Below, piece by piece: positions 25,596-34,473 of a DNA stretch of 64,000 nucleotides. The DNA comes from Stenotrophomonas maltophilia (GTDB taxonomy: Bacteria > Pseudomonadota > Gammaproteobacteria > Xanthomonadales > Xanthomonadaceae), in NCBI RefSeq assembly GCF_013464485.1, contig NZ_RAUX01000036.1, forward strand, positions 1 through 64,000, given 5' to 3'. Position numbers and translations under genes: made by a program. Every line of letters starts with the position of its first letter. Position 1 is the first letter of the stretch. The notes beneath the pieces are model-generated. The model worked only from the letters and a program-made list of their open reading frames with translations. It had not been told where the DNA came from and searched no databases.

Positions 25596-25705
25596 GACAC
25601 CCCTCCTATGGCACAGGGCAGGGTGCGCCGCAGACCGTTACCATCGCGCGAAACCCCGGTGACGGCCTGCACATGGCCGCCACCCCTGTTCGGAGATCGT
25701 GCTGG

Positions 25706-27265
25706 ATGAAACCCTGGATTGGAGGAGCCGTGCTGCTGGCGTGCACGACCATGGCGAGCGCTGCCACCCCGGCGCAGCTGCAGGACCTGGATGCGACCGT
25801 CGAGCGCGTGCGCGCGCAGTTCGACGTGCCCGGCATTGCCGTGGCGGTGGTCAAGGATGGCGAAGTGGTGCTGGAACGTGGCTGGGGCGTGCGCGAGCAG
25901 GGCAAGCCGGAACCGGTGCAGGCCGATACGCTGTTCGCCATTGCTTCCAACACCAAGGCGTTCACCGCCACTTCGCTGAACCTGCTGGCCGAGGACGGCA
26001 AACTGAAGATGGACGACAAGGTGATCGACCACCTGCCGTCGTTCCGCATGTCCGATCCGTTCGTGACCGGGCAGATGACGATCCGCGACCTGCTGTCGCA
26101 TCGCAGCGGGCTGAGCCTGGGAGCAGGCGACCTGCTGTTCTGGCCGACCACCTCCTACAGCAATGCCGAAGTGGTGGAGCGGCTGGGCAAGGTGCCGCTG
26201 AAGGGCGGTTTCCGCGAGAGCTATGCGTACGACAACATCCTGTACGCGGTTGCCCAGCAGGTGATCGAGCATGTCTCCGGCATGAGCTACCAGCAGTTCC
26301 TGCAGACGCGCATCTTCGACAAAGTGGGTATGACCGGGACGCGCTACAACGCCGATCACCTGAAGCCCGGTGACAAGGCCGCGATCGGTCACGCCAAGTA
26401 CGATTTCAAGGAGCTGCGCACCGTTGCGCCGCTGACCTGGTCGAACAACGCCGGCGCCGGCGGCATCTATTCCAGCGCGCATGACATGGCGCGCTGGATG
26501 CAGGTGCAGCTGGCCGAAGGCAAGCTGGCCGATGGCACGCCGCTGTTCACCGAAAAGAGCCAGCAGCAGATGTGGCGGATGATCACGCCGCAGTCGATCC
26601 CGGCGCCGAGCGTGCCGGAGCTGGCGCCGGCGCGGGCCAATTTCGCCGGCTACGGCGAAGGATGGAGCCTGAGCGACTACCGCGGGCAGAAGCTGGTCTG
26701 GCACACCGGCGGTTGGCCGGGCATGGTCTCGCGGTTGACCCTGGTGCCGGGCGAGAAGCTGGGCGTGGTGGTGCTGACCAACCAGGAGGTGGGCGCGGCG
26801 TTCAACGTGATCACCCTGAGCGTGCTCGACGCCTACCTGGGCGGTGAAAAGCATGACTGGGTGGACGCCTATGCCAAGGCCGTGGCCAAGGGCCAGGACA
26901 AGGCCGACGAGGCGTGGGCCAAGCACCAGAATGCACGCGACAAGGGCAGCAAGCCGTCGCTGGCACTGGCCGGCTACACCGGCACCTTCCGGGACCGCTG
27001 GTATGGCGACATGCGGGTCAGCAGCGAGGGCAAGGGCCTGCGCCTGCGCTTTGCCAAGACCGCGCAGCTGAGCGGACGCCTGGAGCACTGGCAGCACGAC
27101 ACCTTCATCGTGCGCTGGGACGACCGTTCGCTCAACGCCGACGCATTCGTGAACTTCAGCCTGGACCCGGACGGCAAGGTGCGCGAGGTGCGCATGCAGC
27201 CGATTTCCGACCTGACCGATTTCAGCTTCGATTTCCAGGACCTGCTGTTCACCCCGGCAACGTAA
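25706..27265 (+). CDS. Secreted serine hydrolase of the beta-lactamase/class C-like family
   Basis: A 519-residue exported enzyme. A signal peptide ends near residue 20. The beta-lactamase domain (about 25-370) shows the SxxK motif SNTK near 85, the YxN motif in SYAYDNILY near 175 and HTGG near 335. A C-terminal DUF3471-like domain follows (about 410-510, with GYTGTFRDRWYGDMRV). Such proteins are usually esterases or peptidases rather than true beta-lactamases. It is divergent from the VOC operon, and its 3' end abuts a SMAG pair. Confidence 0.87.
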   Translation: MKPWIGGAVLLACTTMASAATPAQLQDLDATVERVRAQFDVPGIAVAVVKDGEVVLERGWGVREQGKPEPVQADTLFAIASNTKAFTATSLNLLAEDGKLKMDDKVIDHLPSFRMSDPFVTGQMTIRDLLSHRSGLSLGAGDLLFWPTTSYSNAEVVERLGKVPLKGGFRESYAYDNILYAVAQQVIEHVSGMSYQQFLQTRIFDKVGMTGTRYNADHLKPGDKAAIGHAKYDFKELRTVAPLTWSNNAGAGGIYSSAHDMARWMQVQLAEGKLADGTPLFTEKSQQQMWRMITPQSIPAPSVPELAPARANFAGYGEGWSLSDYRGQKLVWHTGGWPGMVSRLTLVPGEKLGVVVLTNQEVGAAFNVITLSVLDAYLGGEKHDWVDAYAKAVAKGQDKADEAWAKHQNARDKGSKPSLALAGYTGTFRDRWYGDMRVSSEGKGLRLRFAKTAQLSGRLEHWQHDTFIVRWDDRSLNADAFVNFSLDPDGKVREVRMQPISDLTDFSFDFQDLLFTPAT

Positions 27266-27268
27266 GGG

Positions 27269-27344
27269 GTAGTGCCGGCCGCTGGCCGGCAACCTCGCGA
27301 TGTTTGCGGCGATCATGGGATTGCCGGCCAGCGGCCGGCACTAC
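27269..27344. repeat. SMAG palindrome pair, inverted
   Basis: The same GCCGGCCGCTGGCCGGC type as at 20764, with its inverted partner ending GGCCGGCACTAC. It starts four bases after the hydrolase stop. Confidence 0.85.
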
Positions 27345-27422
27345 CGGCGCCGCGGTCATCGTCGGCTGGCGTACACATCCGGCGTGGGATACTTCGCCGC
27401 TTGCAAGAGGCGAGGGAGTGCA

Positions 27423-29255
27423 ATGTTCCGTTGGTTCGAATCCCTGATTCCGGTGTTCCCGCCCGTGGACGGGCGCATGCCACCGCGCAAGGTGTTTCCG
27501 TTCTACCTGCACTACCTGCGCCCGGTGTGGCCAGTGCTGCTGGCCACGCTGATCGCCGGCCTGCTGCTGGCGCTGGTGGAAGTGGCGATGTTCGATTACC
27601 TGGGCCGCATCGTCGACATGGTCGCCGAACGGCCGGGTTCCGATTTCTTCAAGCGCCATGCCAATGAACTGGGCTGGATGCTGTTCATCACGGTCATCGC
27701 ACGGCCCATCCTGGTGGGCCTGCACAACCTGCTGGTCAACCAGGCCATCGTGCCCGGACTGAGCAACCGCTCGCGCTGGCTGATGCACAACTACGTGGTG
27801 CGGCAGAGCCTGAGCTTCTTCCAGAACGATTTCGCCGGCAGCGTGGCCAACCGGGTGATGCAGACCGGCACGTCGCTGCGCGAGTCGGCGGTGCAGATGG
27901 TCGATTCGCTCTGGTACATCGTTGTCTACACCGGCACCGCGTTGTACCTGTTCGCGCAGGCCGACTGGCGGTTGATGGTGCCGCTGATCCTGTGGCTGCT
28001 GGCCTACGCGGTGATCATGGTCTACTTCGTGCCGCGCGCGAAGGAACGCGCGTGGATCGCGTCGGAGGCGCGTTCCAAGGCAATGGGCCGCATCGTCGAT
28101 GGCTACACCAACATTCCCACGCTGAAGCTGTTCGCCCATGGCGGGCGCGAGCAGGCCTACGTGGCCGAGTCGATCCAGGAGCTGGCGGTCAAGCACCGCG
28201 CACAGACCCGCATCACCACCGGCATGGACCTGACCATTGCCATCGTCAACGGCTTCCTGATCGCCGGTACCTGCGGGCTGGCGCTGTGGCTGTGGAACGG
28301 TGGACACATCACCGTCGGCGCGATCACGCTGGCCACCGGTCTGGTGATCCGCATCCACAACATGTCCGGTTGGATCATGTGGACCATCAACGGCATCTTC
28401 GAGGACATCGGCACGGTGCAGGATGGCATCACCACCATCGCCCAGCCGTTGACCGTGCAGGACCGCGAGGATGCGGTGCCGTTGCAGGTGACCCGTGGTG
28501 GCGTGCATTTCCAGGACATCCACTTCCACTACGGCAAGAAGGGCGGCGTGATCGCCGGCCTGGACCTGGTGGTGAAGCCGGGCGAGAAGATCGGCCTGGT
28601 CGGTCCTTCCGGTGCCGGCAAGTCGACCCTGGTCAATGTGCTGCTGCGCCTGTACGACCTGGAAAGCGGCCGCATCCTGATCGATGGCCAGGACATCGCC
28701 TACGTCACCCAGGAGAGCCTGCGCCAGCAGATCGGCGTGGTCACCCAGGACACCTCGCTGCTGCATCGCTCGATCCGCGACAACCTGCTGTACGGCCGTC
28801 CAGACGCGACCGATGAGCAGTTGCGCGCAGCCGTAGCCAAAGCACGTGCCGAAGCCTTCATCGATACGCTGGTGGATGGGCAGGGGCGTCGTGGCTACGA
28901 CGCGCATGTGGGCGAGCGCGGCGTGAAGCTGTCCGGTGGCCAGCGCCAGCGCATCGCCATTGCCCGCGTGCTGCTGAAGGATGCGCCGATCCTGGTGCTG
29001 GACGAGGCGACCTCGGCGCTGGATTCGGAAGTGGAAGCGGCGATCCAGGACAGCCTGGACGAACTGATGGGTGGCAAGACGGTGATTGCGATCGCGCACC
29101 GGCTGTCGACCATCGCGCGCATGGACCGGCTGGTGGTGATGGACCAGGGCCGCATCGTCGAGACCGGAACCCATGCCGAGCTGATTGCGGCCGGTGGCCT
29201 GTACGCACGCTTGTGGGCGCGGCAGACCGGTGGTTTTGTGGCTGCCGACCAGTAG
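27423..29255 (+). CDS. ABC exporter, fused permease-ATPase
   Basis: A 610-residue half-transporter. Six membrane segments (about 30-320) are followed by an ATPase domain (about 355-600): Walker A GPSGAGKST, Q-loop VVTQDTSLL, signature LSGGQRQRIAIARVLL, Walker B ILVLDEATSALD and switch histidine IAHRLST. The form resembles lipid or peptide exporters of the MsbA/Atm type. It should work as a homodimer. The substrate is unknown. Its stop codon TAG is the GTAG of a SMAG repeat. Confidence 0.9.
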   Translation: MFRWFESLIPVFPPVDGRMPPRKVFPFYLHYLRPVWPVLLATLIAGLLLALVEVAMFDYLGRIVDMVAERPGSDFFKRHANELGWMLFITVIARPILVGLHNLLVNQAIVPGLSNRSRWLMHNYVVRQSLSFFQNDFAGSVANRVMQTGTSLRESAVQMVDSLWYIVVYTGTALYLFAQADWRLMVPLILWLLAYAVIMVYFVPRAKERAWIASEARSKAMGRIVDGYTNIPTLKLFAHGGREQAYVAESIQELAVKHRAQTRITTGMDLTIAIVNGFLIAGTCGLALWLWNGGHITVGAITLATGLVIRIHNMSGWIMWTINGIFEDIGTVQDGITTIAQPLTVQDREDAVPLQVTRGGVHFQDIHFHYGKKGGVIAGLDLVVKPGEKIGLVGPSGAGKSTLVNVLLRLYDLESGRILIDGQDIAYVTQESLRQQIGVVTQDTSLLHRSIRDNLLYGRPDATDEQLRAAVAKARAEAFIDTLVDGQGRRGYDAHVGERGVKLSGGQRQRIAIARVLLKDAPILVLDEATSALDSEVEAAIQDSLDELMGGKTVIAIAHRLSTIARMDRLVVMDQGRIVETGTHAELIAAGGLYARLWARQTGGFVAADQ

Positions 29256-29276
29256 ATCCACGCCATGCCTGGATGC
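29252..29276. repeat. SMAG palindrome overlapping the ABC exporter stop
   Basis: GTAGATCCACGCCATGCCTG followed by GATGC. The TAG of the repeat head is the in-frame stop of the exporter gene. One arm has a C in place of G. Confidence 0.8.
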
Positions 29277-29299
29277 ATCCCTTGGGCTCGGAAACCCGC

Positions 29300-30517
29300 A
29301 TGATTCGTTCTCTACGGCCCCTGCTGCTGGCGCTGGCACTGGTCGTCACAGCCGCAGCCGCTGCATCGCCATCAGTGGAAGGCGAAGCCCTCGAGCAAGT
29401 CGTCCTGCTCAGCCGCCACAACCTGCGTGCGCCGGTGGTGGCTTCGGGCGCCCTGGCCAATGCGACGCCGGAGCGCTGGCCACGCTGGGACGTAGGCCCC
29501 GGCGAGCTGACCACCAAGGGCGGCGTGCTGGAGGTCTACATGGGCCGCTACATCGGCCAGTGGCTGCGCGAGGCACAGCTGTTGCCGGTGTCGGGTTGCC
29601 CGCAGCCGGCTGACTTCCACGCCCATGCCAACAGCCTGCAGCGCACCCAGGCCACCGCGGAGTTCTTCGTTGCCGGTGCCTTCCCGGGCTGTCATGTCGC
29701 GGTCGAACAGCGCATGCCGCTGAGCACGATGGATCCGTTGTTCGACCCGGTTATACACCGCGATGACGCGGCGTTCCGCGCACGTGCGGTATCGGCGATG
29801 CAGCAGGCGCTGTCCACATCCGATCTGGCACCGGCACTGTCCGTGGTGGAGGGGATCACCCTCTACCCGCAGTCGGCGGCATGTACGGGCCGCAGCAACT
29901 GCCATCTGGCGCTGGCCGATACCACCTTCAGTGCGGAACCGGGCAAGGAGCCTCGCGCGTCCGGATCACTGGCCCTGGCCAGCGGGCTGGTCGATGCATT
30001 GTTGATGGAGCACTACCAGGGCAGTGGCATCCCCCGCGAAGGTTGGGGCCGGTTGACCACCGAGGCGCAATGGCAGGCGCTGGCGCAGATCCGCAACCGC
30101 TACCAGGACATCCTGTTTGGAACGCCCGAAGTGGCGCGCGATGTGGCCGCTCCGCTGCTGGCAAGAGTGAATGCACTGTTCGAGGACCCGGCATCGCCGA
30201 AGGTGAGCCTGCTGTTCGGTCACGATTCCAATATCGGTTCGGTGCTGGCGGCGTTGGGAGTCAGCGAGTACGGCCTGCCGGGCCAGTACGAGAAGACGCC
30301 GATCGGCGGCTTGCTGCAGTTCGAGCGCTGGCGTGATCGTGGGGCCGGTGAAGTGCGTTACCGGTTGGTGTATGTCTATCCCACGCGCGAGCAGCTGCGT
30401 GGTGCGATCCCGTTGACCGACGCACAGCCGCCGGGCCGGGTGCAGCTGATGCTGCCGGGCTGCGCGCGGTCGGGTTGCAGTGAAGCGCAGTTCAAGAAGC
30501 TGTTGCATTCACCTTGA
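29300..30517 (+). CDS. Periplasmic histidine acid phosphatase (Agp/AppA-like)
   Basis: A 405-residue exported phosphatase of histidine phosphatase branch 2. A signal peptide ends near residue 22. The catalytic RHG-type motif reads VLLSRHNLRAP near 36, as in glucose-1-phosphatase, and the proton-donor motif is FGHDSN near 310. Several cysteine pairs suggest disulfides. It may release phosphate from glucose-1-phosphate or phytate. The ATG is placed after the SMAG; longer frames read through the repeat and lack a signal peptide. Confidence 0.87.
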   Translation: MIRSLRPLLLALALVVTAAAAASPSVEGEALEQVVLLSRHNLRAPVVASGALANATPERWPRWDVGPGELTTKGGVLEVYMGRYIGQWLREAQLLPVSGCPQPADFHAHANSLQRTQATAEFFVAGAFPGCHVAVEQRMPLSTMDPLFDPVIHRDDAAFRARAVSAMQQALSTSDLAPALSVVEGITLYPQSAACTGRSNCHLALADTTFSAEPGKEPRASGSLALASGLVDALLMEHYQGSGIPREGWGRLTTEAQWQALAQIRNRYQDILFGTPEVARDVAAPLLARVNALFEDPASPKVSLLFGHDSNIGSVLAALGVSEYGLPGQYEKTPIGGLLQFERWRDRGAGEVRYRLVYVYPTREQLRGAIPLTDAQPPGRVQLMLPGCARSGCSEAQFKKLLHSP

Positions 30518-30658
30518 ATCCGGGATGGATGGCAGCGTCGCATTGTGATGAGACTGAAGCAGCTTCGCGCCCCTTATGCTCGGATTCGAGTAGTCTCCAG
30601 CGATCAACCAAGCGATCCCGGTGAATGATGAACATCACGGACTTTCTTGTAATGGACG

Positions 30659-30864
30659 ATGATGGAGATGAAACAAGGGCCGATCCCCCATGGCAGCAGC
30701 ATTGCCTTTACGTGTTTTGATTGTGGGTCTCCGGTGGTGGCCGATGCCCCTGAGAACCAACGTGGGAGCGATGAGGATTGTCCCGCTGCCTGCCGCGGGG
30801 TGGTGTGGAGTACTTCCTCGATTTGAGATTGAACTCGAGGAAGCTGTATATCCACATAGTCTGA
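30659..30864 (+). pseudogene. Possible frameshifted small zinc-ribbon-like gene
   Basis: From an ATG at 30659 a short frame reads into FTCFDCGSPVVADAPENQRG and DEDCPAACRG, which looks like the first half of a cysteine-pair zinc ribbon, then stops at 30826. A neighbouring frame continues plausibly as GVEYFLDLRLNSRKLYIHIV to a stop at 30864. A net one-base loss (or two-base gain) in the G/T-rich run near 30795-30803 would join them. Base composition is lower in GC than the flanks. I do not recognise a family. The rest of the 30518-30990 gap shows no gene. Confidence 0.35.
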
Positions 30865-30880
30865 TTGAGTGGCGGCAGAA

Positions 30881-30908
30881 GCGGTGCGAACCAAGGTTCG
30901 CACCCACC
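30881..30908. repeat. SMAG-like palindrome
   Basis: GGTGCGAACCAAGGTTCGCA followed by CCCACC has the SMAG layout with a divergent core. Confidence 0.65.
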
Positions 30909-30940
30909 AGGATGGCAGTTCGCAACCGCCAGAACAGAAG

Positions 30941-30964
30941 ACGGCCCGGGTTTTCCCGGGCCGT
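30941..30964 (-). terminator. Terminator hairpin after the DUF885 gene
   Basis: ACGGCCCGGG-TTTT-CCCGGGCCGT is a perfect 10-bp stem 26 bases past the minus-strand stop. The T-run after it is weak. Confidence 0.7.
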
Positions 30965-30990
30965 TCTGTTTCCATCTCACACCCGATCGA

Positions 30991-32799
30991 TCACTCGATC
31001 GGCTGGTCCAGCATCAGCTGGCGCGCGAAGCGCACCGGCGGTGCGCCGTAGGACAGCATCTGGTCGTGATAGGCCTTCAGGTTGAACTTGTCACCCAGCT
31101 TGTCCTGCATCGCCTTGCGGGTGTCGAAGTGTTCCTGCGCACCGACGAAGTAGGTCGGCAGCTGTGCCGAGGTCAGCTGCGCGCGCACCCACTTGCCCGA
31201 GGCTTCGCTTTCCTGCTGGAAGGCGTCATGGGTCATCAGGTGCATCGCCTTCTCGCGATCCCAGTTGTCCACGTGCACACCCTGGTCGAGGATCGCGTTG
31301 GAGATGGTGCGCAGGTAGAACTTCAGCTGCACCAGGTGGAACAGCGGGTCGTTGTCGAGGTAACCCTGCTCCTGCATCATGCGCTCGGTGTAGACCGCCC
31401 AGCCTTCGGCGAACAGGCCCGAACGCAGCACCGCACGCAGGGTGGAGGGGAACTTGGCCGAGTGCCAGCCTTCCAGGTAATGGCCCGGAGTACCTTCGTG
31501 GATGCTCAGCAGGTGGATCATGCGCGAGTTGTACTCACGCAGGAACGAGTCGACCTGCTTATCGTTCCAGTCCTCCGGAATCGGCGACACGGCGTAGAAG
31601 GTCTTCAGGTTCTTGTCCAGCGGGCCCGGCGAATCGCAGTAGGCCACGGCCACGCCACGCTGGAATTCCGGCATCAGGATGATGTCCACCGGCGCGTCGG
31701 GCAGCGTCATCAGATCGTGCTCGCGCACGAATGCGGTGGACTGCTCAAGTGCGGCCTTGGCATCGTCGACGACCTTGTCGCGCGCCGGCTTGTCGGCGTA
31801 GGCCAGCTCCAGCGCGGCCTCGATCGCCTTCTGCTGCTGCTCGTCGGTCGGCTGTGCCGGCATCTCCGGTGCGTCCGGCTTGTCCTTCAGCACGGTCTGC
31901 GCGATGCCGTACATGTCTTCGCGCACGCGCTTGAGTTCGGCGCGTGCTCGCTCGCCGATCTCCTGGCGCGACAGCGACGAGTTCAGCGCGAATTTCAGCT
32001 TCTGGTCGTACTTTTCCGCACCGACGCGGAAGTCGCCCTTGGCGTTCGGCACCAGGGTCTTGTCCAGCCAGGTCTGCTGCTCGTCCACGGCCTTCTTCAG
32101 GCCGTCGATGGCGGCCTGCAGGCGCTGCTGGTCGGCCTGCGGCAGTTCACCGATGTGCGGGGTGATGAAGGTATCGACGATGCTCAGGATGCCCTTGTTC
32201 TGCTTGGCCACCGTCTCGGCATGGATCTTCGGCACACGGGCCGGATCCAGGTTCTCGCGGGCCTGGGCGAAGATCGCTGGCAGCTTTTCCATGCGTGCGG
32301 TGGCCGACTTCAGGCGTTCCGGCAGTGGCGCGAACTCACGCGCCATCAGGCCGTAGATCGCGCTGCCGGCGATGCCGTTGTACAGCTGCGGGTCCCACTT
32401 GCCGGACTGCAGCACTTCGGCGTTCCAGATTTCCGACTGCAGCTGGTTGCGCAGGATTGCCGCGTCCACCTGGTTCTCGCGGCCCAGCTTGGCCACCTCG
32501 ATCTTGTCCAGCTCGCCCAGCAGCGCCTTGTAGGCGGCCAGGGTCTTCTGCTGGCCGGCGACGCTCAGGTCATCCAGCTCGCTGTCGTAGCGGTGGTCGC
32601 CGATCTGGGTGGCGCTGACCGGCGACAGCTGCATCCAGGTATCGAGGGCGCGCTTGGACAGATCGGCGAAGGCGGCATCGACCGCCGCGTCACCGGCCTG
32701 CTGGCTGCTGGCCGGGGTGGAACCGTTGGTCGGGGCGTCGGCCGGCTGGCAACCGGCGAGGGCGGCGACCAGGGCGAGGGCAAGAAGATGCGGGCGCAT
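30991..32799 (-). CDS. DUF885 family lipoprotein, putative metallopeptidase
   Basis: A 602-residue protein. The signal ends in the lipobox ALAGC near residue 17, so it is probably an outer-membrane or periplasmic lipoprotein. The DUF885 domain fills the rest and contains HEGTPGHYLEGWHSAKF near 440, an HExxxH-like metal site, with FAEGWAVYTERMM downstream as the likely third-ligand helix. The family is distantly related to carboxypeptidase Taq-type peptidases. The substrate is unknown. It is monocistronic and divergent from the GFA gene. Confidence 0.87.
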   Translation of the reverse strand: MRPHLLALALVAALAGCQPADAPTNGSTPASSQQAGDAAVDAAFADLSKRALDTWMQLSPVSATQIGDHRYDSELDDLSVAGQQKTLAAYKALLGELDKIEVAKLGRENQVDAAILRNQLQSEIWNAEVLQSGKWDPQLYNGIAGSAIYGLMAREFAPLPERLKSATARMEKLPAIFAQARENLDPARVPKIHAETVAKQNKGILSIVDTFITPHIGELPQADQQRLQAAIDGLKKAVDEQQTWLDKTLVPNAKGDFRVGAEKYDQKLKFALNSSLSRQEIGERARAELKRVREDMYGIAQTVLKDKPDAPEMPAQPTDEQQQKAIEAALELAYADKPARDKVVDDAKAALEQSTAFVREHDLMTLPDAPVDIILMPEFQRGVAVAYCDSPGPLDKNLKTFYAVSPIPEDWNDKQVDSFLREYNSRMIHLLSIHEGTPGHYLEGWHSAKFPSTLRAVLRSGLFAEGWAVYTERMMQEQGYLDNDPLFHLVQLKFYLRTISNAILDQGVHVDNWDREKAMHLMTHDAFQQESEASGKWVRAQLTSAQLPTYFVGAQEHFDTRKAMQDKLGDKFNLKAYHDQMLSYGAPPVRFARQLMLDQPIE

Positions 32800-32911
32800 C
32801 GGCGTTCCTGTACGGGGTCAAACCCCGAGCATAGGGCCCCGGGGCTGCTTTGTCCCCGTGCCATAGGATTACCATGGGCGCCGACACGGACCCTCCAGCG
32901 GAGCGCAGGAC

Positions 32912-33268
32912 ATGGAATACCAGGGAAGCTGCCATTGCGGCAGGATCGCATTCACCGTACAGGCGCAGGCGCCGATCAGCGACGTCATCGACTGCAACTG
33001 CTCGATGTGCCGCCGCCGTGGCAGCCTGCTGTGGTTCGCCCCGCGCGAAGCGTTCCAGCTGAGCACCGATCCGGCGGACGTGGCCACCTACCACTTCAAC
33101 AAGGCCCACATCGACCACCACCACTGCCGTGAATGCGGCATCGCTCCCTACAGCGAGGCGGTGGATCCGCGCAGCGGCACGCCGATGGTGGCGGTGAACG
33201 TGCGCTGCGTGCCTGCAGTGAATCTGGCCACGCTGGCGGTGACTTCCTACGACGGAGCCGCACTGTGA
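32912..33268 (+). CDS. GFA-domain (Mss4-like fold) protein
   Basis: A 118-residue zinc protein. The cysteine pattern is GSCHCGRIAF, then DCNCSMCRRRG, then HHCRECGIAPYS, which is the GFA/CENP-V family that includes glutathione-dependent formaldehyde-activating enzyme. Small chromosomal members like this have no proven reaction. Its stop overlaps the GTG start of the next gene (GTGA). Confidence 0.88.
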   Translation: MEYQGSCHCGRIAFTVQAQAPISDVIDCNCSMCRRRGSLLWFAPREAFQLSTDPADVATYHFNKAHIDHHHCRECGIAPYSEAVDPRSGTPMVAVNVRCVPAVNLATLAVTSYDGAAL

Positions 33269-34080
33269 GGCCGGTGCGCGCGTGGACGCGCGTGGTGGTG
33301 ATGCCGGTAATGCTGCTTGCATTGGCAGCTTGTGCCAAACACGGCGATGCAGCGGCCGATGCGGGCGCCAGTGCCGCCGAAGCTGCCGTCGCTTCGCCGG
33401 AAGGTGCATTCCTCGCCTACGAACACGACGTGCAGGTGCAGCTGGAAGCGGCGCAGATCGCACCACGCATCCAGCAGGTGGCGCAGGCCTGCCAGAGCGC
33501 GAAATTCGGCGATTGTGCGGTGCTGCAGGTCGACCAGCGCAGTGGCGAGCAGCCCAGCGGCGAGGTCAAGGTCCGCATCGCGCCGAAGGGCACAGAGCCG
33601 TTGATCGCGATGGCGGGTGAAGGCGGCACGCTGCAGTCGCGCAACACGCGCGCCGAGGATCTTGCACAGGAGGTGGCCGACACCGCATTGACCAAGGCGC
33701 GGCTGGAAAAGGAGCACGCGCGGCTGTTGTCCTACCAGGACCGCAAGGACCTGAAGATCGAGGACCTGATGGCAATCACCACGCGGCTGTCGGAGATCGA
33801 AGCGGGCGTCGAGCAGGCCAGCAAGGACGCCGCGCAGCAGCGCCGGCGCATCGATACCCAGCTGGTGACGATCCACTTCGATACGACGTCCGGCCAGCGC
33901 AGCCGCAGCGAGATCGGTGAGGCGCTGAGCGAGTCGGGCAGCATCCTCAGCACCAGTATTGCGTTCCTGATCCGCGCCGCGGCCGCGCTGCTGCCGGTGG
34001 CAGTGCTGGCCCTGATCGCAGCCTGGGGTGTGCGGGCGTGGTGGCGTCGCCGCCGTCGCAAGCTGTCGCCCAACCTCTGA
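33265..34080 (+). CDS. DUF4349 family lipoprotein
   Basis: A 271-residue lipoprotein. The GTG start overlaps the GFA stop and is followed by a signal with lipobox LAAC near residue 23; ATG 33301 is an alternative start. The DUF4349 domain (about 50-230) contains EVKVRIAPKGTEPLIAMA and a long coiled coil LEDLMAITTRLSEIEAGV-like region at about 155-200. A C-terminal membrane segment and a basic tail (WRRRRRK) finish it. The function is unknown; the family is thought to act in the envelope. Confidence 0.8.
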   Translation: MRPVRAWTRVVVMPVMLLALAACAKHGDAAADAGASAAEAAVASPEGAFLAYEHDVQVQLEAAQIAPRIQQVAQACQSAKFGDCAVLQVDQRSGEQPSGEVKVRIAPKGTEPLIAMAGEGGTLQSRNTRAEDLAQEVADTALTKARLEKEHARLLSYQDRKDLKIEDLMAITTRLSEIEAGVEQASKDAAQQRRRIDTQLVTIHFDTTSGQRSRSEIGEALSESGSILSTSIAFLIRAAAALLPVAVLALIAAWGVRAWWRRRRRKLSPNL

Positions 34081-34089
34081 GGTGGAGGT

Positions 34090-34114
34090 TGATGCCGGCA
34101 CCCAGCCGGCATCA
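34090..34114. repeat. SMAG-like palindrome overlapping a stop codon
   Basis: TGATGCCGGCACCCAGCCGG followed by CATCA. The TCA at its right end is the reverse-strand stop of the next gene. Confidence 0.55.
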
Positions 34115-34405
34115 CCCCTCGTCGGTCTCGTACTCGACGAACACATCCAGCTCCAGTGCCAGTTCCTGCACAGCATCGCGCACCTTCTGCGCGGTGCTTT
34201 CATTGCCGACTTCCACTTCCAGCTCGTGGATGCCCGGGCCGATGTCATCGGACAGCCCGGCCGAACTGGAATCGTCGTCGTCCATGTGCGGCATCAGGTC
34301 GTCGGTTTCCTCGACATGTTCGATGCCGTCCAGGCCGAGCAGCAGGTCGCTGATGGCGCGGGCGTCGTCTTCGGTTCCGGTGATGCGCAGTCGCAGCATG
34401 GCCAT
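34112..34405 (-). CDS. Small acidic protein, unknown function
   Basis: A 97-residue, strongly acidic protein. The halves MLRLRITGTEDDARAISDLL and HELEVEVGNESTAQKVRDAV have a beta-alpha look, joined by an aspartate/serine-rich loop (DDLMPHMDDDDSSSAGLSDD). This could be a ferredoxin-like fold, such as small DNA-, RNA- or metal-binding modules. I do not recognise a named family. Codon use looks normal for the window, which supports it as a gene. Confidence 0.65.
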   Translation of the reverse strand: MAMLRLRITGTEDDARAISDLLLGLDGIEHVEETDDLMPHMDDDDSSSAGLSDDIGPGIHELEVEVGNESTAQKVRDAVQELALELDVFVEYETDEG

Positions 34406-34473
34406 GGCATAGGTACGTTGTGGGGTTGCCTGCAGCCTAGCCAGCGTGAAGCAAAGAGCGGGTGAGGGCGCAG

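Noticed and set aside
25706-27265. True beta-lactamase resistance gene
   Set aside because: The SxxK and YxN motifs are shared by many esterases and peptidases; the extra C-terminal domain and the lack of an ampR-type neighbour argue against a dedicated beta-lactamase.
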